Positions 48,354-60,631 of a DNA stretch of 64,000 nt are shown here, in pieces (the stretch's first letter is position 1; each line of letters starts with the position of its first letter). Under the pieces are notes generated by a model. That model was not told the origin of the DNA, did not search any database, and saw only the letters and a list, made by a program, of their open reading frames with translations. The position numbers and the translations under genes were made by a program. This DNA comes from Arachnopeziza araneosa (taxonomy: Eukaryota; Ascomycota; Leotiomycetes; Helotiales; Arachnopezizaceae). Location of the stretch: positions 100,289-164,288 of the forward strand of contig QYAI01000104.1 of the NCBI GenBank assembly GCA_003988855.1, written 5' to 3'.

Positions 48354-48662
48354 TGTAAGGGTTCACGATTGCACGGTCAGAACACGTGGATGATGAATCT
48401 GTATTTCAAGAAGGTAAAGCTGAAGAGCAGTAAGCGCTCGAAGCTTTCTATATATACCCTCCGTACGAGAAGGACAGCCAGCACAGTTCCTGTCGCACGG
48501 TCTCCTTTCAATAGTCTCTGTCAATAGTCAATCAATAGTTCTATCGAGAGTCTTGCCAATAGTTCTAAAGATCGTTCTGTTGATCTTATCTCTTTCATCA
48601 AAGGGGTCAGCTTCGAGTGCTGCCTTAGTTCCTGCCTAGGCCTTCAGGCCTAGGTCCTGACA
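48354..48662 (+). mobile_element. LTR-like segment (Copia-type LTR candidate)
   Basis: The 309-base segment begins TGTAAGGGTTCAC and ends GGTCCTGACA. It has a TATA-like TCTATATATACCC about 100 bases in, followed by repeated CAATAGT words. These are features of retrotransposon LTRs. Near the end is a perfect palindrome CCTAGGCCTTCAGGCCTAGG (8-base arms, 4-base loop). Flanking bases (CTAAG on the left, ACCGG on the right) do not match, so a clean solo LTR with target duplication is not shown, and no reverse transcriptase is present nearby. Confidence 0.4.
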
Positions 48663-49006
48663 ACCGGGTCCAACTCATTACACTAAGAACCAGGGTCCTG
48701 AGCGCGCGATAAGAGATTTACGTTCTTAACTCTATTCTTAATTAATAGCAATTGTAAGATAGTCGGCATTAGAACAGATATCGGTCCTCGGGCCTTAGTA
48801 GCTAATAGGTAGAGTGCGGATCCAGCTGTCACAAGATCTAGAATCCACAGCTTGAATTTGCGTTCTCGATTAGTGAATATTTGCAAAGAGCGTCAGTGGG
48901 GAAATTCAAGTTCAGAGATCTAAGTTGCTAGTTACACCCACTACGGTTGAGGCAGGCGCACCACATGTTAGGGAAAGTGATAAGTTTATTTAATTGAATA
49001 ATTGCT
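48663..49006. other. Intergenic region between LTR-like segment and 5S copy
   Basis: No supported gene is seen. If the preceding segment is a 5' LTR, this would be leftover internal sequence, but no primer-binding site complementary to a tRNA 3' end is obvious. Confidence 0.4.
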
Positions 49007-49105
49007 ACATACGACCATAGACTAAAGAGAACAAGGGATCCCGTCCGCTCTCCCATATTTAAGCTTTAGATCGGCAGATTAGTAGTTGGGTGGGTGACCA
49101 CCAGC
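49007..49105 (+). rRNA. 5S rRNA copy lacking its 3' end
   Basis: The sequence starts ACATACGACCATAG and follows fungal 5S rRNA through GGGATCCCGTCCGCTCTCCC and AGTAGTTGGGTGGGTGACCA to CCAGC. Helix II arms CTAAAG and CTTTAG pair, so the internal promoter half is in good order. The last 15-20 bases, which should pair with the 5' end in helix I, are missing and replaced by a T-rich tract that could stop Pol III. It is probably a 5S pseudogene, of the dispersed kind found in filamentous ascomycetes. Confidence 0.75.
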
Positions 49106-49799
49106 TTTTTGTTTTTTTGGCCTCTTCGATATTCAAACATTTATGCGTATCGATAACAATATGAGGTTCAACATGTAGGATTTCTCCTACTTTAAAGACA
49201 GAATGCTTCTTGTACTGAAGGTGGTGTTGGTGGGATTGCCTGGTGAACACGCTCTACGATTTTGAAACAAAAAACCCGAAAACTAACCTTTTCAAATTGA
49301 ACTTTGTAAAACTTATATTATATTAAATATATATTTTTGGGATTCATATAGCTATACCACGGCTAATGATTGTAGAGACTAGGCTAGATAATTAATTTCA
49401 AGTTATGTGTCTTAAGTAATTAAACTACCACAAGATTGGATTCCACTCGTACTCCGCAGTGATATTAACATTTCTGTACAGGATTGAAAAGATGAGGCTG
49501 TGAGTAGAGTTTAAGTGACAATATATGGGTTAAGGTGTGATGTTATAGGCGATTGTGGTGATTTACTGAAGAAAACTTGTAAGGATAGGATCCTCGATTG
49601 GTCACAAAATGTATTGAAGCTTGAAAGAGATCCGCCGGCCCAGTATGCGATTATCTGTGCGTGCCTGTCACTCAAAGTGGGCTTTATTAGTAAGCAAACG
49701 CTAGGCATCAGCAACTGCATAACTTATGATGCTTGAACCTTAGTAAGACAAGACTTCTGACCTTAATTAAGTAAATTTTTGATTGATTAAGTTAGTGTT
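49106..49799. other. Intergenic promoter region of the HET gene
   Basis: AT-rich sequence with small frames in both directions (49511-49736) that show no similarity I know. It presumably contains the promoter of the gene at 49800. Confidence 0.45.
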
Positions 49800-52140
49800 A
49801 TGTCCTCAGCTCTGAGCGGCCGAGAGCGATGGATCGATATTGCCATGGCGACTTACGACGGAAGTTCAGCACTATGCAAGTTCTGCGAACATCTTTTTCG
49901 TGTGAGGCTGGAGTTTGAGCGCGACGGCATAGAAACTGCTATAGCACGTACGAAAGAAGGGAATAAACCCTGTCAATCTGTTGAGGATTTCCAGAAGGCA
50001 GTAAGTGAACATCATGCTCCTACGCTCTGACGTATTATTTTTTCAGCGCATATCGACGTAAATTATGTGTTGTACTCTGTCACAGCTTGCTCCGGCATCC
50101 ACTACGTAATTACACTTGATACTTGCTAGGTTTAGTAGTTAGAGCTCCGCTAATGGCTGCATCATAGGTAAATGATGGCTGTCACCTTTGCTGGTTATTC
50201 TGGGCTTACCTGTCGGATGATACCAGGAGTAATATTGGAGAAGCCGAATGGATAGAATATAATGTCGTTAGGCCTACAGGTGAAAATAACCCCAATTCAG
50301 ATATCCAAGGACTTCAACAAATGTGGAAGTCCTCAGACGAAGGACCTCCTTTAGGATGGAGCGATCTCATGCTGTTAGAACCAGATACAAGTAAGTCAAA
50401 GGGATCTGAGAATCGATCTCAGGTCTTAGAGCTAAATCTTATCAACTAGGTAAACAAAAACAAGATCTCTCGGCGAGAATATCGTATAGTTCCAATTCAG
50501 AAAGGACATATGTCCTGGCCAAACGTTGGCTTCAGGAATGCTTAGAAAACCACACTATTTGCAAGAAGGCCTTGTTGAATGATACATTCCTTCCAACCAG
50601 ACTCCTTGACCTCGGCGAGCCAAATGATCTTTCTATATCTCTCTGCTTATCCAAAAACTTGGAGCGCTGTAGCAAATACATGACATTATCACATTGTTGG
50701 GGCGGAGCAGTTCCCCTGTGTTTGACGGGTACTACATTTCCCAAATTCATTGAAGATATTCTGTTCTGTAACCTACCAAAAACCTTCCAAGAAGCCATCC
50801 AAATTACACGGAATCTTGGCATTCGATACCTTTGGATAGATAGTCTCTGTATCATCCAAGGATCCAATGAGGATTGGAAGCGAGAGGCTGCCATGATGGG
50901 AGAAGTCTACCGTCACTCCTGGTGCAACATCGCAGCCACGAAAGCTCGAGATGGCCATGGAGGGTGTTTCGATGAGAGGCATCCACTCTTGGTCAGCCCA
51001 TGCAGGATTCAAACCAATTGGCCAGATGAGCCTCACCAAACATTCTATTGCGTTCCAGATGGCATCTGGAACTCGCAGATCGACGCGTGCCCGTTGTCCA
51101 CTCGAGGCTGGGTTTTTCAGGAGATCATGCTGTCACCGCGAGTGTTGCACTATGGGAAAGGCCAGGTCTTCTGGGAGTGTGGTGAGCTGAAAGCTTGTGA
51201 AAGTCATCCAGGAGGGACGGATATTGCTTTGCACGAAGGTACAAAGATCAGCATGGATCCTCACGCCATCCAACAAGACCATCAGCTACAATATAAACAT
51301 ACTCCTCCAGAGCATGATCTGTACTACATATGGAACAATGCAGTCCATCAATATTCGAAAAGAAAGTTGACTTTCCCACAGAAGGATATCTTCTACGCAA
51401 TTTCAGGCATCGCGAGATTATTGATTCCTCCAGAAGAGTACTTGGTCGGGTTGTGGAACTCACCAATGACCATAATCGAGCAGCTCTTATGGCACACAGA
51501 TGATATTAACTCAGCTTCCGTTCGAAGTTCAAGCTACAGAGCGCCATCATGGTCATGGGTATCTATGGACAGCGATGGACTGGAGCACGTTGGATATGAG
51601 ATTATCGAAGAAACCCTCAGTCGCACCCATGACCTCGTCGAGATCACTGAGGCAAAAGTAGCCTTGGAAGATCCAGGAGATCCATACGGCCCGGCTACCG
51701 ATGGCCACATCAACCTTCGCGGAAAGGTCATCACTTCAACAATCAGTCTTCAGGGACATTCTGGAACAAACGTCTGTTCGTTCGGCCCCATCCAAATGAC
51801 CCTCAACCACGATTTTGCCGAGCTGCATGAAAGCTGCACCATCCACTGCTTGCCGATGAGGTTGGATACCTCGGGGGAAGATTACGAGGTGGGATCGTTT
51901 GACCATATGCATGGCTTGATCCTTGAACCGACTGGCAGACGTGACCATGAATACTACCGTCGAGGGTATTTCTTGGTGCACAATGAAGACCTTGTTTATG
52001 ACGAAGATGATGACCCGGCAAACGTACTCAAGTTCTGGAACATGCTCTTGCACGACCCTGGTAAGACGATGCATGACGGAACTGAAGTCTTAAAAGTTGA
52101 GGATTTGAGAACTGTATGGGAAGATGTCTCCCTCGTTTAA
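49800..52140 (+). CDS. HET-domain protein (heterokaryon incompatibility)
   Basis: Exons 49800-50000, 50168-50390 and 50450-52140 encode about 704 residues. The N terminus has paired cysteine motifs (CKFCEHLF and DGCHLCWLFW) typical of this HET subgroup, which may bind metal or act in redox. The HET domain comprises KYMTLSHCWGG, IRYLWIDSLCIIQGSNEDW, EVYRHSWCNIAATKARDG and LSTRGWVFQEIMLSPRVLHYG. Downstream are YSKRKLTFPQKDIFYAISGIA and YRAPSWSWVSMD, conserved in tol/het-6 relatives. All splice phases close exactly and no stop interrupts, so this copy looks intact, unlike the one at 40.5 kb. HET domains act as cell-death effectors in non-self recognition; the partner is unknown. Confidence 0.88.
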
Positions 52141-52369
52141 AACTTTACTTTATTTAGCATTCAACTTTATTTCAACACTATTGAAAGTTGTAAAATGGCT
52201 TAGGTTCTTGCTCTCGGTTTGTTAAATATAATAGAGACGACTTAGAAACCTCAGGCCGTGGTTTGAGTAGAAATGCATGTGCAATTGGAGCGATAAGGCA
52301 TCATATCATTCCTGTATCTTGTCAAAAATATTTCTATCCTACATTATTAAAATCGTATCATTGCCTTCC

Positions 52370-54999
52370 CTAACGGTAAGTCAACATCTCCTCGCTTTCC
52401 ACGGCCTTCTTTTTGAGGAACCACTTCTGCACCATCTCCACAAACGGCAAGGTAAGCTTATATATCCCCAGATGCCGCCTCAGACTGAGCACTTGGCCCT
52501 CGCTGACCAGTGCTTGCCATCCTTTAGCCAAATCCTCGAGAGATTTGTTAGGAACGATGTACTTCTCTAACCACCCCGTCTTCGTTTCTTGGTCGTCTTC
52601 CGTATTTTCGGTCGTTTGATTTCCGTCCTCGGGTGGGTGCTCCTGTCCTTCGGCGATATTTACTTCGCCGTCGGGAGGATTGGCTGCTGAGCCAGTGGCG
52701 GGAGTGAGGGGATTCCCATCTTCTAAAGATGTTGATGCGGGAGGTGGGATAACCTCTCTAGCATCTTGTACATCTGGTAACCACACCCACGAAATCAAGG
52801 CTCCCACAGCCATGAATACACCGAATATGAGCAAGATGGTGGCGAGGTGAACAGGCCGCCATTGCGAGACGTCACGCCGCGCCAAGAGCAATTGCACGGC
52901 GATGGAACCGAGCTTGCCTGAAGCGGCGGAGATGCCGTGACAGGTGCCACGGTAGCGCGTTGGAAATATTTCGGCCGAGATCTGATGGAGGTGTCAGTAC
53001 TGATCGTGGGAGATTGAGTTTGTAGAACGGAAAAGACAACACATCAAGATTAGGATTGGGCAACGAGAATCAAAACGTACGATGAAAATCAACGGATTCG
53101 GACCCAAGTTGAAGAAGAATTGACACAAAGAATACAGAACAATCGTGAGTGCGTGTTGGTTGGTATACTCCACAGCAAAGAGCGTCCCGCCAATGAGAAA
53201 GAACAGCGTAGCCAAGATCATAAATGAGATGAAAAGGATCGCCTTTCTCGGAAAGTAATCGATGAATTGAATAAAAACAAGACTTCCAACAACAGAGCCT
53301 ATCGAGACAGTGTAGATGTATTGGACAGCGTCTGATCGAAGCACGTGATATATGTTGGCGTCTGGGTTGATGGTTTGCCAGTCTGGCAGTCCTGGATCCG
53401 GCGGCGTATCAGCCCATACCCGAGCAATTTGTCGTGGATTATTGATTCCAAGACCATAGAACGCAAAATCTAGCAGGAACCAACATATTGATGTTGCTGC
53501 TAGGAAACGCCAGCTGCCTTTGGTTATGAAGTAGTCGTATAGTTCAGATCTACTGAATGCTTTCGGTCTTTCGGCTTTTCTCGCTTTCTCTTCTTCCTCC
53601 TCTTCCTCTTCCTCTTCCTCTTCCTCTTCCTCTTCCTCTTGCTCCTCCTCCTCCTCTTCCTCCTCTTCCTCTTCTACTTCTCCCTCCCCTCCGTCTTCTT
53701 GGTTCTCCTCTCCCTCTTCCGCCTCCAGCCCTCGGTTCGGAACAGGTGCAGAAGTGGTATGAGCGGAAGGGGGACCAGCGGTATGGAAAGCATCAGATGC
53801 TTCTCTAGTCTCTTCCTCTCCATCTATTTCATCGTAGTGGTGACCTTCGTAGTGCTCCTTGATATCCTCCAACGCTCGTGCGTCGTCATTGTCGATGTCC
53901 AGAGTAAATCGAGGCGATTCGGGAATTGTCAGACGGAACACAATGGCTACGAGTGCCGGGAATGCACCGACACCAATGACTGTTCTCCATATGGTGTCTA
54001 TCCATCTTCTACTGAATGCTTGCTCCTCTGCAGTACCATCCACAGGGCTGTCTATCAACTGATGCTTAGCGCCGAGGGATAGAAGAGCAGCTAGGCCCAC
54101 CAAGGCGCCAGCTAGCTGACCCAACGACTGCATCAAAAAGACAGCAGCCATCATTTTGGCTCTGAACTTTCGAGGAGCGAATCTTTATGGGAGTTAGTAG
54201 GTGTTTTACTCGGTACAAATGAATTTCTTTAAGTTTCCGCATCTTCGCTTGTTTGTTACGACTTCGTTTCCACTGCGCACAACCCTCATCGCGAAAATGA
54301 AATTAAGAATGAATAAAGGGACATACTCAGCTGTAAGTACAGCACTCAATGGATATTCTGCACCTATTCCTATTCCCATGAAAAAGCGCCACGCAATCAG
54401 CCAACCCAGGATATCCATACTCCCATCATATCCAGTAGACGCCGCGACTATTCCAAGAGTACCAAAAATAAGCACGATTAGCTCAAGACCATATAGCTTT
54501 CTTCTTCCATATATATCGGAGAGAATTCCAAATGTCAACATGCCTATCAACGAGCCAAATAAAGTAGGAACATTGATCTTGAGCTCCTGGCTATTCCCCG
54601 TTGCCGCCGGCCAATAGATATAGGCTAACATGACTATAATCGCATTGGCAGCGAAGAGGTTGTATGAGTCGGTGAAGAATCCAGAAGAGGCCACGGCCCA
54701 GACTCTATAGTCAAACCCATGCCTATCAATCAACTCATAGACTGCTTTCCGATTGATAGCATTGGACTGAGTGCTCGTTAGCCGGCTCGCTCTAAATTCC
54801 AGCTTGAAAATAGGCTCTGACTTACACGCTCTTTGTCTATCACAACTGACGGGTCGATCCAGAAGTTTCTTCTGATATTGCGCACGAAGTTTGTGAAGAC
54901 TCCTCTTGCCTTTGGCTTGACTGCCACGCCACCACCATCCATCTCAGGTGCCATTCCGGCGGTGGTCTGCCAGCCTCGTCTTACAATGTAGCGTGGCAA
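52370..54999 (-). CDS. PHO84-type phosphate:H+ symporter (MFS) with poly-Glu loop
   Basis: Exons 54999-54826, 54766-54327, 54182-53081 and 52981-52370 give about 775 residues. The phosphate symporter signature is GIGIGAEYPLSAVLTAEF across an intron. Other conserved pieces are FFTDSYNLFAAN, GILSDIYGRRKLYG, IPESPRFTLD and EIFPTRYRGTCHG. About twelve membrane segments are visible. Function would be uptake of inorganic phosphate (or a similar ester) at the plasma membrane. The central cytoplasmic loop is enlarged and holds a run of nearly 40 glutamates broken by one Gln, encoded by TTCCTC/CTCCTC repeats on the plus strand (about 53590-53690). The C-terminal tail is also long and acidic. The MAPEMDGGG Met is an alternative start. 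Confidence 0.85.
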
Positions 55000-55671
55000 A
55001 TGCCAAATCTTGTCGGCTCACCAGAGCGGGAGGTTCAGATGCTTACTGTAGTTTGGCTACCTATTTATATTCAGAGATTCACGAGTCGAGAAAACGTACG
55101 ATGGGATATTTTCATTGATGAAGGCTTGTCCCCTGGCTGCGCCTCACTTGCAGCCTGTCGCTTCGGACTCGAGCCGCAAGGCTCTTCTGGAAGGGCAAAC
55201 CGGGGCTGTCAGGGTCCCCAAGAAGCTGGGCGTCGACTTTAAATTGTTCCGGCGCCTGCACAGCGAATCAGCCACGGCGTCTAGGAACGTGCTCGCACGC
55301 CCAAGTTCTATTGATGGACACACCATCGCCATCACGACAGAGATGGGGGCGTTTGCGGCTCTCTTCCCCACCCAGACAGACGGACAGTAGCCCGTGGTGA
55401 AGGATCATGGTCCAGTTCAGGCTTGATAGGTAGCAACGACTCACCATGCTCCCCGCCCATGCTCCCATGCCGGACGAATGCCTCCCCACCATGGGCCGTG
55501 ATCATCTCCCCTTAAGATGCTCTGACGACCACCTTCTACTTTCATCTATACGCAACAACTCGAGACGGAGTGCAGGTTGGCAGCAGCAGCATCGTGCACC
55601 GTCAAATCCACCGCCCTGGCTTGGACGGGAGCTCCCGCCTGTCGTAGGGCAACCGGCGGCCCTGCGGTATC
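55000..55671. other. Divergent promoter region (transporter / phosphorylase-domain gene)
   Basis: Both neighbours read outward. The GC content is higher than in most intergenic stretches, and many overlapping short frames exist on both strands. None has a recognisable domain. The first exon of the right-hand gene could start within this interval. Confidence 0.4.
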
Positions 55672-58600
55672 ATGCCCCAGCAGAGGACACGGCAATCTGC
55701 AGGCCCCCACCAGTATCTCACAATGCTGAGAAACTCTCGGACAACCTTTTCCGACATTGAAGCCAACGAGAAGCTACAAGAAATCCACCAACACTTCGCC
55801 GACGCTGCTGCTGGACCGGATCCACGTCTAGATATCCTTGCACAACGGATTGATATTCTACAGCGCATCTTCCATAGGTTGCGAATCTCCTTGCAACAGA
55901 CAAAGAGACCATTCATCGGTTATGATGGCTTCCAAAAGACCCTTCTTGCGTGCTCTCTGTTCATCCAATGCTTCAATCCGCCGTCAAATCGCGGACACCG
56001 CTGGCTATGCTCTGATAGCGAGATTGAAGCACGAGATACTGAAATTGCGACTGAGATCTCACTCCTGACCATCTCTGTAATTGTGCTGCTTGCGTATGCA
56101 CCCTTTTCTTTTTGGGAAATCCTTCCGCTGCAGGGCGCCACTAACCCATCCATTGGCAGAGAGACCTATTATAACAACGATGATAGAGAACCGGGAGCCA
56201 CCGCACACACAGGCCAGTCAACTGTCTTGGGACAAGTGCCGCCGTCCTCTGATCCTGAAATCGAACAATTCGAACGATTCTGGGCCAACATTGCAAGGCT
56301 CGTGTATAGTCGCAAAAGAAAATCTGGACAGGATCAATCCCAAATACTCAGACTGAAGGAGGAAGTGGAACATAATCTGCGTCGCTTATTGCTCAACGGG
56401 GCCAAGTTAATTCCTGGCACAAATTTCCAACCCGGATTACACGACTTTCAAAGTTCTCAAACCAAACAAGACTTTTATCTCGAGAAACTCTCCAACGAGA
56501 AACTTCTAGAGTTTAATCAACACCAAGAGCGTTTTGGAAGAACAGCGTCCCAAAGGCGCCCTTCGCCGACCGCTGCCCAATTTGAACCGGCGGACTACTT
56601 TTCTCCTCCTTCTCGAGCTTGGACCGTGGAGAGCGAGTCTGAAGTTTTTGCGTCGGATGACCATGCCGTTCCTCTGCCAAATCCTACCTTGCTTTCAATC
56701 CAAGATGGAACCCTGTACGCATATCTTCTACCTACCCCTTGGGTTCCTGTCGGTTAAAACTAATGGCCTAGCTTCATCAATAATCAGCGTCCTCCGTACC
56801 AACTCGCAAAAATCGAGTGTAAACTCATCGACGGGAAACGAAAGGTTGTATGCGCAACAGCTCGGAATCCCCCAAGTATTATTATCCATGAACGTTCGTA
56901 CATCCTCTCCACTATAGCGCCAGTCCTTTCTAACGAGTTCTGAACTTCAGTACCTCCAGCGTCTAGGAGATATCCAAGAACTATCCATCCAAAATTGATA
57001 GATGCGAACTCGCCGCATGTGGATTTTTCTGAACATCTCCATGTCAACATCAACGGCTTCAGCATCCCCGACAAAGCTTCTGTCAAGTATGTCTTCAAAA
57101 AACCTGGAAGTATCGAAATCTTTCATGCTATAGTTAGAGAAAAGGATTTGATAAAGATTTTCTGTGTTGAAGAAATTTTATCCGCTGCTCAACACAAGAT
57201 GGAGGCTTCGGATGAACACTTGAAAGTTTGGAAAGATTGGAAAACTGGGGAATATACCTTTTCATTTTTCAGAAATGGCCAGGTGAAGCAGCAGCTTGAA
57301 TGTGCTCTAAGCTCGTTTGAACTAAGAGCAACCGATCCGAAGAAGGCCCGGATAGCTCGACTCGATTTCATCGAGGAAGCACCTTCGCTCCAACGAACAT
57401 CTTCACATGATTCAAATAGTGGTCCATGTACGTAGATTGAGTGTGATCTTCTCTGATACTTACGTTCTGCTAACACAACATAGCACGCACGTCAATGAAA
57501 AAGAGGGATTCTATCGCTTCTGTTGACTCCACAAAATCAATAGACAAAGCTATCAAAGCTGCTAAACAAAAAGAGCAAATGAGAGCGGCAGCTGCCTCTG
57601 TTGGCTATCTTTCGATCGAGTTCAGTACTCTCAAAGGTTAGCAGAATCTTCAGCCACTCAGGTTTTTCGTTTCATTTCAGTTGCTGATAAATTTTGTAGA
57701 TGCAAATGAATTCCGAATTCTATTCAAAACCGCCGTGGAGGAGATATCTCAAGAAGCATTATTCACTATTGGATTCGAAGGTCCCTCTAGTCCGATCCAG
57801 GGGACTACCAAACGAAATTCCATCTCGAACAACAGCACGCGACCGAAAAGTCCAGCAGATATTCGAGATTTTCAGACCGAGCCACGAATCAAACCTATGA
57901 GATTAGACATTGTGCCTTTATCTCGACCACTGGTAGATCCGTTCGTTGGTGCGTTGACGATCGCCGAATATACTCGACCTTCTTACCCTTCGGAACTTGA
58001 TTACGCCGTCGGATGGATCTGTGCTCTCACCATAGAATTTTCTGCAGCTATAGCTATGTTAGATGAGACTTATCCACCTCTCAAACAACATGTTGTGGAT
58101 AATAACTCCTATGTGCTTGGACGTATCGGATCTCATAAAGTTGTTATTGCCTGTCTGCCCAAAGGATTAATGGGCACCATCAGTGCCAACACAGTCGCAC
58201 TGCATATGTCATTTAGTTTTCCAAACATCGCCACACGACTTATGGTAGGAATTGGGGGAGGTGTGCCAAGTGAAGCCAACGACATCCGACTAGGGGATGT
58301 AGTAGTTAGCAAGCCAGGACCTCTCAATAGCGGAATTGTACAATACGATTTCGGAAAGAAGACAGGAAGTGGATTCGAACAAACAGGTCATCTGCCTTCG
58401 CCCCCATCAGCACTCCTGACAGCCATAGCTCGCTTGGAGGCGATGCACGATCTCGACGGTAGTCAGATCTCAACTATTCTCCAAGCATTTGAAACCGAAC
58501 ATCGCAGAGAGAAGTTCGGATGTCCTGGTGCTAGCCATGATGAGCTCTTCCAGGCAGATTACGAACATGTCAAAGGAGAACCTACTTGTGCGAATTGCGA

Positions 58601-58892
58601 TCGCAGCAGGCTAGAGCAACGACCATCTCGTCGGCCAGGCACTTTTATTCACTACGGCGCTATTGCGTCAGGTAACTCGGTCATGAAAGACGCCATCACC
58701 AGAGACGAATTGGGAAGGCAACATGGCGTCTTGTGTTTTGAAATGGAAGCCGCGGGGTTGATGAACACCTTTCCGTGTCTAGTCGTTCGTGGAATTTGCG
58801 ATTATTCGGATACACACAAGAACAAAGAATGGCAAGGTTATGCTGCGGCGGCAGCGGCTGCTTATGCGAAGGAATTGTTAATCAGTACCTAG
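55672..58892 (+). CDS. Large fungal protein ending in a nucleoside phosphorylase (PNP/UDP) domain
   Basis: Proposed exons are 55672-56093, 56160-56748, 56788-56893, 56951-57427, 57484-57636 and 57700-58892, about 979 residues. The 66-base intron at 56094-56159 is in frame and has a CACTAACC branch site, so it could be misread as coding. The first two thirds form a domain I do not recognise beyond similarity to other fungal STAND-associated N-terminal regions (ILQRIFHRLRISL; YQLAKIECKLIDGKRKVVC; KKARIARLDFIEEAP). The C-terminal 300 residues are a phosphorylase-like domain: YAVGWICALTIEFSAAIAMLD, MVGIGGGVP, HYGAIASGNSVMKDA, CFEMEAAGLMNTFPCLVVRGICDYSD and AAAAAAAYAKELL. In most fungal immune proteins this domain is N-terminal to NACHT or NB-ARC; here it is C-terminal and no NTPase is present. 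Nucleotide cleavage during a defence response is a reasonable guess. Confidence 0.75.
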
Positions 58893-59151
58893 ATATATGA
58901 GCTGGTATAGCGACAAAAGGATTGAATATCTCATGTAATTATATACTGCTGTACGATCGAACTAGCATGATCAAAAAGCATGTCTCTCGGGTTGGGAGGG
59001 TAGGCAGACTTGGAGAAGTAACCTTTGAAAATTGAGAATTGAGAATTTCCGCACTATGAAATATCAACTTCAATCTATCGCGGGCCAACCCCAACCAACT
59101 GTATTTCCAAAACTCTCTTCTAATATCTACCACCTTTCAATCTACCTTCAT

Positions 59152-60631
59152 TCAAGGGCTGCCAAGAATTCCGAGTCCTCTTGGTAACGCACCCTTAGAG
59201 TAAATCGTCGGACGTCTTGCCATGGCCACTTGCATCTCTTTGACCCTCGCCAAGGTCAAACGATTCCACGTGAACCAGCAGACGATAGTGACCACGGTGA
59301 CGGGGACGGCAACCGCGAAGTACAGCCAGAAATTCTTCGACACGACCCAAGCCTGTGGCGTAGTGCCATCCCCGGGATTGAAGTTGAAGAACGTTGTGCT
59401 AAAGAGGGACTAGGATGCGTGTTAGAGCCCGGAGGAGGGGAGAGTTGGGATGCAACTTTGTTGGGGGTAACGGAGAAAACTGACGCAGATGAATGTGCCT
59501 GGGAAGAACACCAGTCCCAGAGTGGAGATGGTCTTCATGGCGGCGCTGTCGCTGGCGGTGTTGGTGCTGATCTGGACGGCGGAACGGGCGTCGTATTGTG
59601 CTACCAGATGGAAAGCCTGGTTTACGATTAGAGATGGATTCTAATTTAAATCCCATTTTGCTGATTTATTTAAATCCCACCCTGCTGATTCCAAGAGTGT
59701 GAAAGAAGAGAAAATTTGAAAACAAACCAGATTTATCTCATTCTTCAGCCGAGCGTCGACGGCGTTGGAACGCAGTTGAACGCACTTCAGCAGGCTCATC
59801 TCCTCGTAGAGCGCGGCCTGCATGTCCGACGGCTGGTCTTCCGCGCGCAGGATGGTGTTGTAGCACTTTGCCATGGATCTCAACGTCTCTCCCGCCACGG
59901 CGAGGGTTTCCGAGGAATGGATGATGTGGCGTGCGACCTCGTGCAGTTTGATGTAGTCGGGATCCGGCTGCTCGATGCCGGTGGATGGGCGGTTCTTGGA
60001 GGATTAGATGTTTGAGTAGGAGATGTGATTTGGGGTATGGGAAACTCACTTTCTCGTGATACCTCACCACGCTTCGCCAGGACCACACGGACTTGTCGAA
60101 CAGGGCAACGATCTCTTCGATGAGAACATTATTGATTACCAAGGCTGGATAGTTCTGGCGCCCCAGATCAAGTCTCTTCACAGAATTAAGAACAGCGGCT
60201 TGGAAATTCTGGGGGACGTCGAAACACAAAACTCGAATCTTCCCCTGCGGTGTCCAAGATACGAAGAATGCGATCTCATACCACACATAATCCGAGACTA
60301 TGTCCTTGGATTTGGGGGATTTCTCAACGGCCTGAACTGGTTCTTTGATCAGGAAGCGGTAGAATATCGCTAACAATAAAATCACTCGCTGCTTATGATA
60401 TGGTGCGTGGAACTTACACGATATCGCAGCAGCCTCGCGCGAAGAAGGCGCAATGCCTCGACTGCCGAAAAATCCGCTGGCTTCGACCGCTATTGATTTC
60501 CAAAAGGTGGAGGGTATGTGGAAAGTTCGACGGAGTGTGAGATCTACTTGCAGAGAGACGAGTGTTGATACACTGGGTAGGAATCTGGGATCAGGCGATG
60601 AGAAAGGGTAATGTATATTAGACAGCAGCAC
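59152..60631 (-). CDS. CorA-like membrane protein of fungi
   Basis: Five exons (60631-60418, 60369-60050, 59994-59728, 59616-59485, 59409-59152) give about 396 residues. The pattern LRRTFHIPSTFWKSI, EASGFFGSRG, SSIFYRFLIKEP, YEIAFFVSW and IRVLCFDVP is a fungal family whose C terminus resembles CorA Mg2+ channels. It has long helices (ETLRSMAKCYNTIL, LYEEMSLLKCVQLRSNAVDARLKNEINLAF) followed by two membrane segments, TISTLGLVFFPGTFICSLF and FWLYFAVAVPVTVVTIVCWF. The GMN selectivity motif of true CorA channels is absent at the end of the first segment, so transport is not assured. In fungi such proteins are frequent beside HET and NLR genes, as here. Confidence 0.8.

Noticed and set aside
56880..56960. 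In-frame TGA inside the phosphorylase-domain gene
   Set aside because: A 57-base intron (donor GTTCGT at 56894, TTTCTAACG branch, CAG acceptor ending at 56950) removes it and keeps the phase.
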